Origin: Bathymodiolus brooksi
Lineage: Eukaryota; Mollusca; Bivalvia; Mytilida; Modiolidae
Assembly (NCBI GenBank): GCA_963680875.1
Contig: OY804582.1
Location: 51,788,646-51,852,645, forward strand
Length of the DNA stretch: 64,000 nt
Direction of reading: 5' to 3'
Position numbers and translations under genes: made by a program. The first letter of the stretch is position 1. The number at the start of each line of letters is the position of its first letter. The notes below the pieces were generated by a model, which had not been told where the DNA came from, ran no database searches, and was given only the letters and a program-made list of their open reading frames with translations. Shown in pieces: positions 1 to 12,154 of this stretch.

Positions 1-2671
1 GAAGGTTATTCTAGAAACATGTTGTGCACACTAAATACCTAGTGAAGGTTATTCTAGAAACATGTTGTGCACACTAAATACCTAGTGAAGGTTATTCTAG
101 AAACATGTTGTGCACACCAAATACCCAGTGAAGGTTATTCCAGAAACATGTTGTGCACACTAAATACCTAGTGAAGGTTATTCTAGAAACATGTTGTGCA
201 CACTAAATACCTAGTGAAGGTTATTCTAGAAACATGTTGTGCACACCAAATACCTAGTGAAGGTTATTCCAGAAACATGTTGTGCACACTAAATACCTAG
301 TGAAGGTTATTCTAGAAACATGTTGTGCACACTAAATACCTAGTGAAGGTTATTCCAGAAACATGTTGTGCACACTAAATACCTAGTGAAGGTTATTCTA
401 GAAACATGTTGTGCACACTAAATACCTAGTGAAGGTTATTCTAGAAACATGTTGTGCACACTAAATACCTAGTGAAGGTTATTCTAGAAACATGTTGTGC
501 ACACTAAATACCTAGTGAAGGTTATTCTAGAAACATGTTGTGCACACTAAATACCTAGTGAAGGTTATTCTAGAAACATGTTGTGCACACCAAATACCTA
601 GTGAAGGTTATTCCAGAAACATGTTGTGCACACTAAATACCTAGTGAAGGTTATTCTAGAAACATGTTGTGCACACTAAATACCTAGTGAAGGTTATTCT
701 AGAAACATGTTGTGCACACTAAATACCTAGTGAAGGTTATTCTAGAAACATGTTGTGCACACTAAATACCTAGTGAAGGTTATTCTAGAAACATGTTGTG
801 CACACCAAATACCTAGTGAAGGTTATTCCAGAAACATGTTGTGCACACTAAATACCTAGTGAAGGTTATTCTAGAAACATGTTGTGCACACTAAATACCT
901 AGTGAAGGTTATTCCAGAAACATGTTGTGCACACTAAATACCTAGTGAAGGTTATTCTAGAAACATGTTGTGCACACTAAATACCTAGTGAAGGTTATTC
1001 TAGAAACATGTTGTGCACACTAAATACCTAGTGAAGGTTATTCTAGAAACATGTTGTGCACACTAAATACCTAGTGAAGGTTATTCTAGAAACATGTTGT
1101 GCACACTAAATACCTAGTGAAGGTTATTCTAGAAACATGTTGTGCACACTAAATACCTAGTGAAGGTTATTCTAGAAACATGTTGTGCACACTAAATACC
1201 TAGTGAAGGTTATTCTAGAAACATGTTGTGCACACTAAATACCTAGTGAAGGTTATTCTAGAAACATGTTGTGCACACCAAATACCCAGTGAAGGTTATT
1301 CCAGAAACATGTTGTGCACACTAAATACCTAGTGAAGGTTATTCTAGAAACATGTTGTGCACACTAAATACCTAGTGAAGGTTATTCTAGAAACATGTTG
1401 TGCACACCAAATACCTAGTGAAGGTTATTCCAGAAACATGTTGTGCACACTAAATACCTAGTGAAGGTTATTCTAGAAACATGTTGTGCACACTAAATAC
1501 CTAGTGAAGGTTATTCTAGAAACATGTTGTGCACACTAAATACCTAGTGAAGGTTATTCCAGAAACATGTTGTGCACACTAAATACCTAGTGAAGGTTAT
1601 TCTAGAAACATGTTGTGCACACTAAATACCTAGTGAAGGTTATTCTAGAAACATGTTGTGCACACTAAATACCTAGTGAAGGTTATTCCAGAAACATGTT
1701 GTGCACACTAAATACCTAGTGAAGGTTATTCTAGAAACATGTTGTGCACACCAAATACCTAGTGAAGGTTATTCCAGAAACATGTTGTGCACACTAAATA
1801 CCTAGTGAAGGTTATTCTAGAAACATGTTGTGCACACTAAATACCTAGTGAAGGTTATTCCAGAAACATGTTGTGCACACTAAATACCTAGTGAAGGTTA
1901 TTCTAGAAACATGTTGTGCACACCAAATACCTAGTGAAGGTTATTCCAGAAACATGTTGTGCACACTAAATACCTAGTGAAGGTTATTCTAGAAACATGT
2001 TGTGCACACTAAATACCTAGTGAAGGTTATTCCAGAAACATGTTGTGCACACTAAATACCTAGTGAAGGTTATTCTAGAAACATGTTGTGCACACCAAAT
2101 ACCTAGTGAAGGTTATTCCAGAAACATGTTGTGCACACTAAATACCTAGTGAAGGTTATTCTAGAAACATGTTGTGCACACCAAATACCTAGTGAAGGTT
2201 ATTCCAGAAACATGTTGTGCACACTAAATACCTAGTGAAGGTTATTCTAGAAACATGTTGTGCACACCAAATACCTAGTGAAGGTTATTCCAGAAACATG
2301 TTGTGCACACTAAATACCTAGTGAAGGTTATTCTAGAAACATGTTGTGCACACCAAATACCCAGTGAAGGTTATTCCAGAAACATGTTGTGCACACTAAA
2401 TACCTAGTGAAGGTTATTCTAGAAACATGTTGTGCACACTAAATACCTAGTGAAGGTTATTCTAGAAACATGTTGTGCACACTAAATACCTAGTGAAGGT
2501 TATTCCAGAAACATGTTGTGCACACTAAATACCTAGTGAAGGTTATTCTAGAAACATGTTGTGCACACTAAATACCTAGTGAAGGTTATTCTAGAAACAT
2601 GTTGTGCACACTAAATACCTAGTGAAGGTTATTCCAGAAACATTGTGCACACTAAATTTGATTTCTACATC
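1..2671 (+). repeat. 43-bp satellite array derived from the hammerhead-like dispersed element
   Basis: About 62 head-to-tail 43-bp units, truncated by the left window edge. Each unit reads GAAGGTTATTC(T/C)AGAAAC, then ATGTTGTGCACAC(T/C)AAAT, then ACCTAGT. Variation is mostly two C/T sites. The last unit is cut short and runs into CACACTAAATTTGAT-TCTAC, the reverse complement of the conserved flank (GTAGATATCAAATTTAGTGTGC) of the elements at 28.1, 35.9 and 41.9 kb. The array is therefore that element in opposite orientation, with its central segment amplified. Where the single copies have CTGATGA, these units have CTAGTGA, so the putative ribozyme core is damaged. No coding potential. Confidence 0.9.
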
Positions 2672-2746
2672 CTTATTATTCTTAATGTCCTTTAAAGTAT
2701 CATATTATCTAAATGAAATTTGACCTTGCAGTTCCATATAGATGTC

Positions 2747-2829
2747 AATAGAACCGTCCTGTAGTGAATCAAGGATATTTCTCAACTAATAGAACCGTCT
2801 TGTAGTGAATCAAGGATATTGCTTCACTG
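2747..2829. repeat. 41-bp direct duplication
   Basis: A segment beginning AATAGAACCGTC(C/T)TGTAG and ending near AAGGATATT occurs twice at 41-bp spacing (2747 and 2788), with one clear substitution. It is a simple recent tandem duplication in non-coding sequence between the satellite and the SINE. Confidence 0.8.
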
Positions 2830-2936
2830 GAAATTGATTTTTTTTTCATTTCATCATTTTAGCTTTAAGGGTTTTGAAATTAATATTGATAACTATTGTC
2901 AGTCAAGAAATATTGAAATTCATGATTAAAAAAAAT

Positions 2937-3297
2937 GCATCGGTGGTGTAATAGATAGCATGCTTGCCTCGAGTGTGGTAGATCTTGTGTTCAATCCCAG
3001 ATCGGGTCAAACCATATACTATGAAATTGGTATTTCTTGCTTCTCTGCTAAGCACGCAGCGTTGAGGAGAAACAGCAAAGACTGGTTGGCTCAGAATCAG
3101 GATAATGTATGGACTGTGGCGACATGTCTATCCTCGGACTGTTGTTTCAGTGAGCTAGCACTATAAAAATCCAACCAAGCATGTTGGTCTAGTACAAAGC
3201 GGACCTCATCATCATCTATTTGAAAATTAACTTGTTCTCGCCATAATATAGCTGAAAAATTATTGAGTTGACATTAAACAACAATCACTCACTATTC
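2937..3297 (+). mobile_element. tRNA-derived SINE (family A), near full length
   Basis: The 5' end has a pol III type-2 promoter layout. An A-box-like TGGTGTAATAG lies near 2944, and a B-box-like GTTCAATCC near 2991. The body contains GACTGGTTGGCTC and CTGTTGTTTCAGTGAGCTAG. The 3' domain reads GTCTAGTACAAAGCGGACC, then ATAATATAGCTGAAAAATT, and ends near AACAACAATCACTCAC. The same body recurs at 11007-11245 and the 3' domain at 52635-52765, confirming a dispersed family. Molluscan SINEs with this plan are known, but the exact family name needs a library search. Confidence 0.82.
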
Positions 3298-4399
3298 ATA
3301 ATAACTAAGAGAATTTTGATCACAATAAAGTGACCAGAAAAGATACAAACTACTTATATTTTACTACAAGTAGTTTAATTGATAACAGCTTCAGATCTGA
3401 GAAATTACACCAGATTTTATTCCCTTAGAATAAGATTTTACTTATTATCTATCTATACTCAAGAAATTCTATAGGAGAAGACCATATTTGGAAAATAGGG
3501 ACAGATGCTTATTTATTTGGAATGAATGATAAAGGCTTATTGTAATTATGGAATAATTCTTTGACATTTTTATTCTATATAAAACCATAATATGTATATG
3601 AGTTTGAAGAAAATTAGATGATGTTCCTCTTCTTATTTCAACTATCTTAATCTGTCTTTTTGAAAATTACTGTAAATGGACATATATTATCCCCATTTGT
3701 GCATTATCCTACCCCTTTTTCTGCTACCAAGATCTTGAGGATAAAACCTAGTTCTGGTATATAATCAACATCAATTTTTGACGCTAGCAAGGACAACAAA
3801 TGTGTAAATAAAGCTTAAAATTCGGCAAAAAAAATAATGTGTACAATTATCGGTAAATATTTCAAAATAACTCTACTAAAAGATTTTTTTTTTAAATATT
3901 TTAGTGTTAATTGTAAATTCTTTTTTCAATTGAAGTTCATGAATTTATTATAGAACACATCTCATTAATAAGTTCTTCCTTCTATAAGTTCTTCCTTTCC
4001 CATAATTTAATTTATAGTTGTGATTACAAATGAGAATTTAAAAAAATAACAAATTGATGCAGAATTTGTAGCAGGATCAAAGGATTGGAGAAAAGACAAC
4101 ATGATACAATTGTCAGGTGGCAATTAGTGAAGTAAAATTGTCATCTTAAACCAAAAAGGAAATTGATACCCAACACTTTTAGACATTTCTCTAAAATTTG
4201 TTGGCAGAATTAATCTGCATTAAATCTCGGTTCCAAATCAATTCTTAGCTTTAAATCTAATTCCTATTGATTTAGACAGACTAATTCTTTATCATCTGAC
4301 AGCAATGTAGAAGAAGGAAAAAAAAGAAAGTTTGTAATCTTGTTTTATCCAAGTTTAGCTAAGGTTATACATTCACTGTGTCACTAGTAGACTTGATAA
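3298..4399. other. AT-rich non-coding stretch
   Basis: Unique-looking AT-rich sequence with homopolymer runs and no long open frame. No RNA gene or recognisable transposon ends were seen. It separates the SINE from the 42-bp array. Confidence 0.7.
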
Positions 4400-5490
4400 A
4401 CAATTATAAATACAATCACTTTTCACCACCATTTAACATTAACTGTTTTAAATACAGTCACATTTCACCACCATTTAACATTAAAATTTTTAAATACAGT
4501 CACATTTCACCACCATTTAACATTACAATTTTTAAATACAGTCACATTTCACCACCATTTAACATTAAAAAATTTAAATACAATCACATTTCACCACCAT
4601 TTAGCATTAACCATTTTAAATGCAGTCACATTTCACCACCATTTAGCATTAGCCATTTTAAATACAGTCACATTTCACCACCATTTAGCATTAACAATTT
4701 TAAATACAGTCACATTTCGCCACCTTTTAGCATTAACAATTTTAAATGCAGTCACCTTTCACCACTATTTAACATTAAAAATGTTAAATACAGTCGCATT
4801 TCACCACCATTTAACATTACAATTTTTAAATACAGTCACATTTCACCACCATTTAACATTAAAAAAATTAAATACAGTCACATTTCACCACCATTTAACA
4901 TTAACCATTTTAAATACAGTCATATTTCACCACCATTTAGCATTAACCATTTTAAATGCAGTCACATTTCACCACCATTTAGCATTAACAATTTTAAATA
5001 CAGTCACATTTCGCCACCTTTTAGCATTAACAATTTTAAATGCAGTCACCTTTCACCACTATTTAACATTAAAAATGTTAAATACAGTCGCATTTCACCA
5101 CCATTTAACATTACAATTTTTAAATACAGTCACATTTCACCACCATTTAACATTAAAAAAATTAAATACAGTCACATTTCACCACCATTTAACATTAACC
5201 ATTTTAAATACAGTCATATTTCACCACCATTTAGCATTAGCCATTTTAAATAGTCACATTTCACCACCATTTAGCATTAACAATTTTAAATACAGTCACA
5301 TTTCACCACCTTTTAGCATTAACCATTTTAAATACAGTCACATTTCACCACTATTTAACATTAAAAATTTTAAATATATATACAGTCACATTTCGCCACC
5401 ATTTAACATTAACAATTTTTAAATAGTCACATTTCACCACTATTTAACATTAAGAATTTTAAATGCAATCACATTTCATCACCATTTTAT
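4400..5490. repeat. 42-bp minisatellite array
   Basis: About 26 units of 42 bp with core CATTTCACCACCATTTA(A/G)C, then ATTAA.ATTTTAAATACAGT. Because 42 is divisible by three, one forward frame stays open for 291 codons as a 14-residue repeat (core HISPPFNI). This is length arithmetic, not evidence of a gene: there is no signal peptide, and the unit drifts in frame after about 5250. A block of seven units near 4711 is repeated 294 bp later at 5005 with the same private variants, so the array grew partly by multi-unit duplication. Confidence 0.9.
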
Positions 5491-5492
5491 AC

Positions 5493-8400
5493 TGCATTGG
5501 TGTGCTTGCCTTGACTGTAGTATCGTTGGTGTGCTTGCCTTGACTGTAGTATCATTGGTGTGCTTGCCTTGACTAGTATCATTAGTGTGCTTGCCTTGAC
5601 TAGTATCATTAGTGTGCTTGCCTTGACTAGTATCATTAGTGTGCTTGCCTTGACTAGTATCATTAGTGTGCTTGCCTTGACTGTAGTATCATTAGTGTGC
5701 TTGCCTTGACTGTAGTATCATTAGTGTGCTTGCCTTGACTAGTATCATTAGTGTGCTTGCCTTGACTAGTATCATTAGTGTGCTTGCCTTGACTGTAGTA
5801 TCATTAGTGTGCTTGACTTGACTGTAGTATCATTGGTGTGCTTGCCATGACTAGTATCATTAGTGTGCTTGCCTTGACTAGTATCATTAGTGTGCTTGCC
5901 TTGACTGTAGTATCATTGGTGTGCTTGCCATGACTGTAGTATCATTGGTGTGCTTGCCATGATTAGTATCATTAGTGTGCTTGCCTTGACTAGTATCATT
6001 AGTGTGCTTGCCTTGACTAGTATCATTGGTGTGCTTGCCTTGACTGTAGTATCATTAGTGTGCTTGCCTTGACTGTAGTATCATTAGTGTGCTTGCCTTG
6101 ACTGTAGTATCAGTAGTGTGCTTGCCTTGACTGTAGTATCATTAGTGTGCTTGCCTTGACTGTAGTATCATTGGTGTGCTTGCCTTGACTGTAGTATCAT
6201 TAGTGTGCTTGCCTGACTGTAGTATCATTAGTGTGCTTGCCTTGACTGTAGTATCATTAGTGTGCTTGCCTTGACTAGTATCATTGGTGTGCTTGCCTTG
6301 ACTGTAGTATCATTAGTGTGCTTGCCTTGACTGTAGTATCATTAGTGTGCTTGCCTTGACTGTAGTATCATTAGTGTGCTTGCCTTGACTGTAGTATCAT
6401 TGGTGTGCTTGCCTTGACTGTAGTATCATTGGTGTGCTTGCCATGACTAGTATCATTAGTGTGCTTGCCTTGACTAGTATCATTGGTGTGCTTGCCTTAA
6501 CTGTAGTATCATTGGTGTGCTTGCCTTGACTGTAGTATCATTAGTGTGCTTGCCTTGACTGTAGTATCATTAGTGTGCTTGCCTTGACTGTAGTATCATT
6601 AGTGTGCTTGCCTTGACTGTAGTATCATTGGTGTGCTTGCCATGACTAGTATCATTAGTGTGCTTGCCTTGACTAGTATCATTGGTGTGCTTGCCTTGAC
6701 TGTAGTATCATTGGTGTGCTTGCCTTGACTAGTATCATTGGTGTGCTTGCCTTGACTGTAGTATCATTGGTGTGCTTGCCTTGACTAGTATCATTGGTGT
6801 GCTTGCCTTGACTGTAGTATCATTAGTGTGCTTGCCTTGACTGTAGTATCATTGGTGTGCTTGCCTTGACTAGTATCATTAGTGTGCTTGCCTTGACTAG
6901 TATCATTAGTGTGCTTGCCTTGACTAGTATCATTAGTGTGCTTACCTTGACTGTAGTATCATTAGTGTGCTTGCCTTGACTGTAGTATCATTAGTGTGCT
7001 TGCCTTGACTAGTATCATTAGTGTGCTTGCCTTGACTAGTATCATTGGTGTGCTTGCTTTAACTGTAGTATCATTGGTGTGTTTGCTTTGACTGTAGTAT
7101 CATTAGTGTGCTTGCCTTTACTGTAGTATCATTAGTGTGCTTGCATTGACTGTAGTATCATTAGTGTGCTTGCCTTTACTGTAGTATCATTAGTGTGCTT
7201 GCCTTGACTAGTATCATTAGTGTGCTTGCCTTGACTGTAGTATCATTAGTGTGCTTTCCTTGACTAGTATCATTAGTGTGCTTGCCTTGACTGTAGTATC
7301 ATTGGTGTGCTTGCCTTGACTGAAATATCATTAGTGTGCTTGCCTTGACTAGTATCATTAGTGTGCTTGCCTTGACTGTAGTATCATTGGTGTGCTTGCC
7401 TTGACTGTAGTATCATTAGTGTGCTTGCCTTGACTGTAGTATCATTAGTGTGCTTGCCTTGACTAGTATCATTGGTGTGCTTGCCTTGACTGTAGTATCA
7501 TTAGTGTGCTTGCCTTGACTGTAGTATCATTAGTGTGCTTGCTTTGACTAGTATCATTGGTGTGCTTGCCTTGACTAGTATCATTAGTGTGCTTGCCTTG
7601 ACTGTAGTATCATTGGTGTGCTTGCCTTGACTGTAGTATCATTGGTGTGCTTGTCTTGACTGTAGTATCATTAGTGTGCTTGCCTTGACTAGTATCATTA
7701 GTGTGCTTGCCTTGACTGTAGTATCATTAGTGTGCTTTCCTTGACTAGTATCATTAGTGTGCTTCACTTGACTGTAGTATCATTGGTGTGCTTGCCTTGA
7801 CTAGTATCATTAGTGTGCTTGCCTTGACTGTAGTATCATTGGTGTGCTTGCCTTGACTAGTATCATTGGTGTGCTTGCCTTGACTAGTATCATTAGTGTG
7901 CTTGCCTTGACTGTAGTATCATTAGTGTGCTTGCCTTGACTGTAGTATCATTGGTGTGCTTGCCTTGACTAGTATCATTGGTGTGCTTGTCTTGACTAGT
8001 ATCATTAGTGTGCTTGCCTTGACTAGTATCATTGGTGTGCTTGCCTTGACTAGTATCATTAGTGTGCTTGCCTTGACTAGTATCATTAGTGTGCTTGCCT
8101 TGACTGTAGTATCATTAGTGTGCTTGACTTGACTGTAGTATCATTGGTGTGCTTGCCATGACTAGTATCATTAGTGTGCTTGCCTTGACTAGTATCATTA
8201 GTGTGCTTGCCTTGACTGTAGTATCATTGGTGTGCTTGCCATGACTGTAGTATCATTGGTGTGCTTGCCATGATTAGTATCATTAGTGTGCTTGCCTTGA
8301 CTAGTATCATTAGTGTGCTTGCCTTGACTAGTATCATTGGTGTGCTTGCCTTGACTGTAGTATCATTAGTGTGCTTGCATTGACTGTAGTATCATTGGTG

Positions 8401-11006
8401 TGCTTGCCTTGACTGTAGTATCATTAGTGTGCTTGCCTTGACTGTAGTATCATTAGTGTGCTTGCCTTGACTGTAGTATCATTGGTGTGCTTGCCTTGAC
8501 TGTAGTATCATTAGTGTGCTTGCCTGACTGTAGTATCATTAGTGTGCTTGCCTTGACTGTAGTATCATTAGTGTGCTTGCCTTGACTAGTATCATTGGTG
8601 TGCTTGCCTTGACTGTAGTATCATTAGTGTGCTTGCGTTGACTGTAGTATCATTAGTGTGCTTGCCTTGACTGTAGTATCATTAGTGTGCTTGCCTTGAC
8701 TGTAGTATCATTGGTGTGCTTGCCTTGACTGTAGTATCATTGGTGTGCTTGCCATGACTAGTATCATTAGTGTGCTTGCCTTGACTAGTATCATTGGTGT
8801 GCTTGCCTTAACTGTAGTATCATTAGTGTGCTTGCCTTGACTGTAGTATCATTAGTGTGCTTGCCTTGACTGTAGTATCATTAGTGTGCTTGCCTTGACT
8901 GTAGTATCATTAGTGTGCTTGCCTTGACTGTAGTATCATTGGTGTGCTTGCCATGACTAGTATCATTAGTGTGCTTGCCTTGACTAGTATCATTGGTGTG
9001 CTTGCCTTGACTGTAGTATCATTAGTGTGCTTGCCTTGACTAGTATCATTGGTGTGCTTGCCTTGACTGTAGTATCATTGGTGTGCTTGCCTTGACTAGT
9101 ATCATTGGTGTGCTTGCCTTGACTGTAGTATCATTAGTGTGCTTGCCTTGACTGTAGTATCATTGGTGTGCTTGCCTTGACTAGTATCATTAGTGTGCTT
9201 GCCTTGACTAGTATCATTAGTGTGCTTGCCTTGACTAGTATCATTAGTGTGCTTACCTTGACTGTAGTATCATTAGTGTGCTTGCCTTGACTGTAGTATC
9301 ATTAGTGTGCTTGCCTTGACTAGTATCATTAGTGTGCTTGCCTTGACTAGTATCATTGGTGTGCTTGCTTTAACTGTAGTATCATTGGTGTGTTTGCCTT
9401 GACTGTAGTATCATTAGTGTGCTTGCCTTTACTGTAGTATCATTAGTGTGCTTGCATTGACTGTAGTATCATTAGTGTGCTTGCCTTTACTGTAGTATCA
9501 TTAGTGTGCTTGCCTTGACTAGTATCATTAGTGTGCTTGCCTTGACTAGTATCATTAGTGTGCTTGCCTTGACTGTAGTATCATTAGTGTGCTTTCCTTG
9601 ACTAGTATCATTAGTGTGCTTGCCTTGACTGTAGTATCATTGGTGTGCTTGCCTTGACTGAAATATCATTAGTGTGCTTGCCTTGACTAGTATCATTAGT
9701 GTGCTTGCCTTGACGGTAGTATCATTGGTGTGCTTGCCTTGACTGTAGTATCATTAGTGTGCTTGCCTTGACTGTAGTATCATTAGTGTGCTTGCCTTGA
9801 CTAGTATCATTGGTGTGCTTGCCTTGACTGTAGTATCATTAGTGTGCTTGCCTTGACTGTAGTATCATTAGTGTGCTTGCTTTGACTAGTATCATTGGTG
9901 TGCTTGCCTTGACTAGTATCATTAGTGTGCTTGCCTTGACTGTAGTATCATTAGTGTGCTTGCCTTGACTGTAGTATCATTGGTGTGCTTGCCTTGACTG
10001 TAGTATCATTGGTGTGCTTGTCTTGACTGTAGTATCATTAGTGTGCTTGCCTTGACTAGTATCATTAGTGTGCTTGCCTTGACTGTAGTATCACTAGTGT
10101 GCTTTCCTTGACTAGTATCATTAGTGTGCTTGCCTTGACTGTAGTATCATTGGTGTGCTTGCCTTGACTAGTATCATTAGTGTGCTTGCCTTGACTGTAG
10201 TATCATTGGTGTGCTTGCCTTGACTAGTATCATTGGTGTGCTTGCCTTGACTAGTATCATTGGTGTGCTTGCCTTGACTAGTATCATTAGTGTGCTTGCC
10301 TTGACTGTAGTATCATTGGTGTGCTTGCCTTGACTGTAGTATCATTGGTGTGCTTGCCTTGACTAGTATCATTGGTGTGCTTGCCTTGACTAGTATCATT
10401 AGTGTGCTTGCCTTGACTAGTATCATTAGTGTGCTTGCCTTGACTAGTATCATTGGTGTGCTTGCCTTGACTAGTATCATTGGTGTGCTTGCCTTGACTA
10501 GTATCATTGGTGTGCTTGCTTTGACTAGTATCATTGGTGTGCTTGCCTTGACTAGTATCATTGGTGTGCTTGCCTTGACTAGTATCATTAGTGTGCTTGC
10601 CTTGACTAGTATCATTAGTGTGCTTGCCTTGACTAGTATCATTGGTGTGCTAGCCTTGACTGTAGTATCATTGGTGTGCTTTCCTTGACTAGTATCATTG
10701 GTGTGCTTGCCTTGACTAGTATCATTAGTGTGCTTGCCTTGACTAGTATCATTAGTGTGCTTGCCTTGACTAGTATCATTAGTGTGCTTGCCTTGACTGT
10801 AGTATCTTTGGTGTGCTTGCCTTGACTGTAGTATCATTGGTGTGCTTGCCTTGACTAGTATCATTAGTGTGCTTGCCTTGACTGTAGTATCTTTGGTGTG
10901 CTTGCCTTGACTGTAGTATCATTAGTGTGCTTTCCTTGACTAGTATCATTAGTGTGCTTGCCTTGACTGTAGTATCTTTGGTGTGCTTGCCTTGACTGTA
11001 GTAGTG
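5493..11006 (+). repeat. 27/29-bp satellite array expanded from the head of SINE family A
   Basis: About 195 units of ATT(A/G)GTGTGCTTGCCTTGA followed by CTGTAGTATC (29 bp) or CTAGTATC (27 bp). The unit aligns with the SINE head at 2937-2990 (GCAT(C)GGTG..TGCTTGCCT.GA.TGT.GTA..TC). The left edge begins GCATTGGTG like the SINE 5' end. The right edge leads directly into GTCAAACCA and the SINE body at 11007. A block from about 5.8 to 7.75 kb recurs at about 8.1 to 10.1 kb, carrying the same rare variants at an offset of 2311 bp that grows to 2338 and 2367 through added single units. Open frames in either direction (9-residue peptides) are artefacts of runs of 27-bp units. Confidence 0.93.
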
Positions 11007-11245
11007 TCAAACCAAAGACTATAACATTGGTGTTTTCTTCTTCTCAATCTAAGCACACAACATTAAGGAATAAGAGCAGAGACTGGTTGGCTCGGATGGA
11101 AGATAATGTGTCTGACAGGAGTGACATGTCTACCCACAGACTGTTGTTTCAGTGAGCTAGCAGTATAAAAATCTAAAAAGGCATGCTGGTTTATCACAAA
11201 GCAGACATCATCATCTCACCAAATGTGACTCATTCTTACCATTAT
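11007..11245 (+). mobile_element. SINE family A, body and 3' portion continuing from the array
   Basis: It matches the SINE at 2937-3297 from GTCAAACCA onward: GACTGGTTGGCTC, GACATGTCTACCCACAGACTG, TGTTTCAGTGAGCTAGCA, then a TTTATCACAAAGCAGAC 3' domain that decays after about 11245. With the array to its left it forms one SINE copy whose tRNA-related head has been expanded to about 5.5 kb. Confidence 0.85.
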
Positions 11246-12154
11246 ATTATAGCTTACCATGATTTCAATTACCACTTCCATCTTTATTCAAGGTATTGCT
11301 GGAATTTATCGTGGAGGTATACATTTATTAGACTTCAAAAAATTCTTCTTGGAAACCACAGAGAGATACTGCTTATTTATGGTTAATTTTTCATCAATTT
11401 GTTGAGTTTTAATTTTTATGCTCTCACCTACATGTGATATGTCATGACGTGTTGCCCATTGTCTGTCTTTCCCTCCATCCCTCCATCCCATTTTGGTTTC
11501 CTTTAGCCAAAAGGTTTGAAATATTAATACAATGTTATCAACCACAATACACATGTCAAGTTTCGGTTATAAATTTTATTTTGATTCCTTTTATGTCCCA
11601 TAATTGATAAATGGCAAAATTGTGGTTTTTCTGCATTAACTTCTGCTTCCATTGTCCAAATGCTTTGAAATGTTTACTTTTTTTCAAAATATGGTTTTGA
11701 CCACAAAGCACAGTTTTTGCTTTTGGCTATATAGAGTTTCAGAATTAACCCATTTTTGTGGTTTTCATGCTCTAACATTAGTTTTCCTCGACCAGCTGAA
11801 GCATATTGTCAGTTTCACCAGGCATGGCTTTTATTAGCTGGAAACAATTTGTACTATTGGCAATCTTTTTTTTTCTTTTATTTAATTATTACTTATTTTG
11901 TGGAATTTCTTTTTAGATTACATGACCCAACTTGTTTGAAACTCTCCTCTTATCTGGTGGGTGACCTTTTCAGATTATTGCAGCCCTCTACCAAAGATGG
12001 CCTCCACTTCTCAACATAATTTAACATAGGGGACACTATGGAAAATTGTTCAAATGCTTTCTTCTCATAAATAGCTGAACTAATGGAACCCAACTGTACA
12101 TGAATGACAATTGGAAGATCCTAGAAAAATCTTTTTTTATATGTTAATTGGAAA
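11246..12154. other. AT-rich non-coding stretch
   Basis: No supported gene. Small overlapping open frames (60-90 codons) on both strands lack recognisable motifs. No transposon ends seen. Confidence 0.65.

Noticed and set aside
2960..3166. 68-codon open frame as a small gene
   Set aside because: It lies wholly in the SINE family A body, whose relatives elsewhere are not open.
4378..5422. Open frames of 291 and 213 codons with HISPPFNI-type and FHHHLTL-type repeats
   Set aside because: Two different frames of the same 42-bp array are open, there is no promoter or signal peptide, and the frame is lost where units are indel-shifted.
10313..10864. Opposite-strand frames (183 and 112 codons) with 9-residue repeats
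   Set aside because: They arise where consecutive 27-bp units occur in the SINE-head array.
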